A stretch of 64,000 nucleotides of DNA from Kuschelorhynchus macadamiae (lineage: Eukaryota; Arthropoda; Insecta; Coleoptera; Curculionidae), in NCBI GenBank assembly GCA_030620095.1, contig JAUTXW010000326.1, positions 1,759,501 through 1,823,500 of the forward strand, in the 5' to 3' direction. The translations under genes and the position numbers were made by a program. The notes under the pieces are model-generated. The model was not told where the DNA came from, did no database searches, and worked only from the letters and a program-made list of their open reading frames with translations. Shown piece by piece: positions 61,977 through 64,000 of this stretch. Position 1 is the stretch's first letter. Each line of letters starts with the position of its first letter.

Positions 61977-64000
61977 CTGAAAAATAAAATTTAAATTACA
62001 TACCAGTTTAACCAAATTAAAAAAATATGAGTCAAATTTACTAACACGTATTGGAAGCCTCGCTACTAAACAAAGCATATCAACTATATTCAGTGTACTC
62101 TTCAGCTAGAGAGGCGAAAGCAGCTTTTAGAAAAAAAAAGGAAGAAAATATTCCAGTTGAGTTAAATATGAAATTAGACATTAGCGATATTTAATAACAA
62201 ATTTTTGGACTCAAAAATATTAATTTACTATGTAGATACGGGTTCATAAAGCATTATTTTAATCAAAAGGATGTGACTTTAGGTGAATTTTGAGCCAAAC
62301 TGCACATCCTCTTTAGAAAACGAATTTAAATTTGCATAAATAAAGTTGACGTTAAATTTTCAAATACCAGAATAGCTAGAAACCCCAATGTAAAACTTTT
62401 TCAAGTTTATTTAAAAACATACAAGGCTAGCATCAAGATCACCCCAGAGGCACAGCATAAGCATGGATGGTGCGTCTTTTAAAACTGAATTTACAAAACA
62501 AGCAGACTCTCTAGTCCTGTAGACAACGGCTTAAGGCGAGGAAAATAAACATGCTAACTCAGAATGAATAATTGCGATTGATAACCCTCCAGTTATGCGT
62601 TATTTAAGTATTTGTAACATGCTGATATTTAAGGGAAGTTCCAATATAAAATTACCAAGACTATTTATGTCAGGTGCATAGAAGATCGGTTTAAATATAG
62701 CAATAGCGAAAATTACTAACCCTGTATTTACATTTAGACGGATAACGTCATAAAAATTAGTTTTGAAACGAATCCAATTTTAAATAACACTACAGGATGT
62801 TCCAAATTAGAGAAAATTAGTGCAAAGTGACTCCAAATTCGAGGAAATTAGTGCAAAGTAGGCTAAATTAATTGTCGTTTACAAAATAGATGGCACTTTA
62901 AAAATGTCGCTATTTGTCTTCGTATATATAATCGAATTAAAAATTCGAGGTCTTGTCTTTGAGAAACCGTTCTCAACATCATTTTAGCCCTTGACCTCCC
63001 CAAATCAAAAATGTATCACAATTATATCGTAAATGCATTTTTATTAAATTTAGCCATTCGTGTTTTTTGTGCCACTGCAACTTAAACTTACAGCACACTT
63101 TAAGATAATGTTCCGCTGTCCGTTGTTCCATTATCTAATTTTATATTAAGATCAGCAGTAATTTTAATTCTGTCTTTTAGTCTAAATTATTTTATTGTAT
63201 CATTTACCTTCATTAAAAAAGAATTGAAATAACCCTTTAAATTCCATTAAATCCAATGGTAAATACAATAAACTTTGAAAACTTCTAACAAAGATAGACA
63301 GGCAATGGTGTTGTTTTAAATGTTGCCACTGTAATCTATTTTTCTTGACTTGTTCATGTATTTTCACAATGTCAGGCCTGATGATGATTTCGGGTAACCG
63401 AAAGTTTTTGACGCTGTAAAATTTTTTTTATCCACGAAATTTTCAGTCCAATTAGATATAACTGTATTATTTTAAAAAAAAATGTTTAGTTCTGCTTAGT
63501 TAAATGATTCTATAATTTGGCCTTGCAATATTATTTAATGATTTTGATAATAATATGTTTTATATTTATTTTAATTTAGACTCCTCACTAAAAAGAACTG
63601 GGTCGTATTTAAGGAAAAAAACTGATTACCTAATTTAGGCATAAAAACGTCGGCTAACTGTAATTTTTGACACATCATTGATTTGGGTAGGCCAAGGGCT
63701 CTTTAAAAATGGAGTTACTAATCAAGAGACATATTTAAAAAAATGAAGTTGATGATGGTACTAAGACGAGTCGGCTTTTAAATTTTTATCTCATGGTATA
63801 AACGATTTAGATCCAAAGCATCTTTTAGTAGTTTAACGATATTTTCTAATATGTACCTATATATTTTGGAACATATTTTCTAAATCATGCAGAATTATAT
63901 TTTAACAAGAGATCAAAAGTGGATAAAAATTGTTATTTAAAGAAAAATAAAAATAAGTCATATAAACTTATTGTTCTACTAAAAGACACGTCGTATCTCA
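61977..64000. other. Region upstream of Osiris gene 3 exon 2
   Basis: Expected to hold intron 1 and perhaps exon 1 of gene 3, but no phase-compatible signal-peptide exon was found. A TATA-like TATATTTAA on the minus strand lies at about 62688-62697. A hairpin 'tttcgggtaaccgaaa' preceded by 'cctgatgatga' at about 63376-63405 resembles sequences found near Penelope-type elements. Confidence 0.35.

Noticed and set aside
62085..62182. Possible first exon of Osiris gene 3 starting MSNFIFNSTGIFSSFF
   Set aside because: It looks like a signal peptide, but no GT donor in phase 0 follows before the stop, and exon 2 needs phase 0.
62420..62470. Short ATG exon MLMLCLWGDLDASL followed by GTATGT in phase 0
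   Set aside because: The phase fits, but 14 residues with two acidic ones do not make a signal peptide and nothing resembles the exon 1 ends of genes 1 and 2.
63376..63405. CTGATGATGA...GAAA as a sixth hammerhead
   Set aside because: The hairpin is good, but the core is separated from stem II by unpaired bases and no stem I or cleavage triplet can be formed. It is only a Penelope-like motif.

Overview
This window is eukaryotic and almost certainly from an insect. It is AT-rich, its genes are split by GT-AG introns, and most of the sequence is transposon-derived. The genes I can defend as host genes are three members of the insect-specific Osiris (DUF1676) family, all on the minus strand: gene 1 at 11858-17477 (242 aa, four exons), gene 2 at 34679-38268 (205 aa, three exons) and gene 3 at 59013-61976 (first exon not found). 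All three share the same exon 2/exon 3 junction and the basic-then-hydrophobic DUF1676 core. Genes 1 and 2 are close paralogues. I read this as part of a tandem Osiris cluster whose spacing (about 20 kb) has been inflated by repeats. The order (beetle or other) cannot be fixed from sequence alone.

Layout. 1-2430: decayed LINE. 2433-3013: a copy of a dispersed repeat called R1 here. 4300-5000: R2 repeats. 5900-9640: broken PIF/Harbinger transposase, split by about 1.7 kb of foreign sequence and, separately, by a 703-bp hAT-type MITE with a perfect 8-bp duplication. 11858-17477: Osiris gene 1, whose 3.6-kb intron 2 holds long (TA)n arrays, an inverted-repeat unit and a 388-bp tandem/inverted array. 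17830-21184: R1 array. 21508-26848: Ty3/gypsy element with two identical 223-bp LTRs but a damaged pol. 29725-31027: fold-back element with 30-bp minisatellite arms. 31555-32635: second TIR element. 34679-38268: Osiris gene 2. 39330-40110, 42015-43690, 44160-45372 and 50830-51400: transposase and multicopy-family remnants. 52470-54910: Tc1/mariner-superfamily element with about 523-bp TIRs. 54995-56340: another long-TIR element. 57931-58116: inverted tRNA-like (B-box) sequences. 59013-61976: Osiris gene 3.

Most notable finding: each 388-bp unit in intron 2 of Osiris gene 1 contains one sequence that folds as a type I hammerhead ribozyme. It has a CUGAUGA core, a GAAA core, a 3-bp stem III, a predicted AUC cleavage triplet and a two-part stem I. 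There are four copies, two on the gene's sense strand and two antisense. A diverged fifth copy with the same architecture lies 250 bp away inside an inverted-repeat unit. The array looks like a retrozyme- or Penelope-type ribozyme satellite. Because it is head-to-head, the intron could also form long double-stranded RNA.

A recurring pattern is that many elements (gypsy, the mariner-type element, the 54995-56340 element, both ribozyme units) abut (TA)n arrays.
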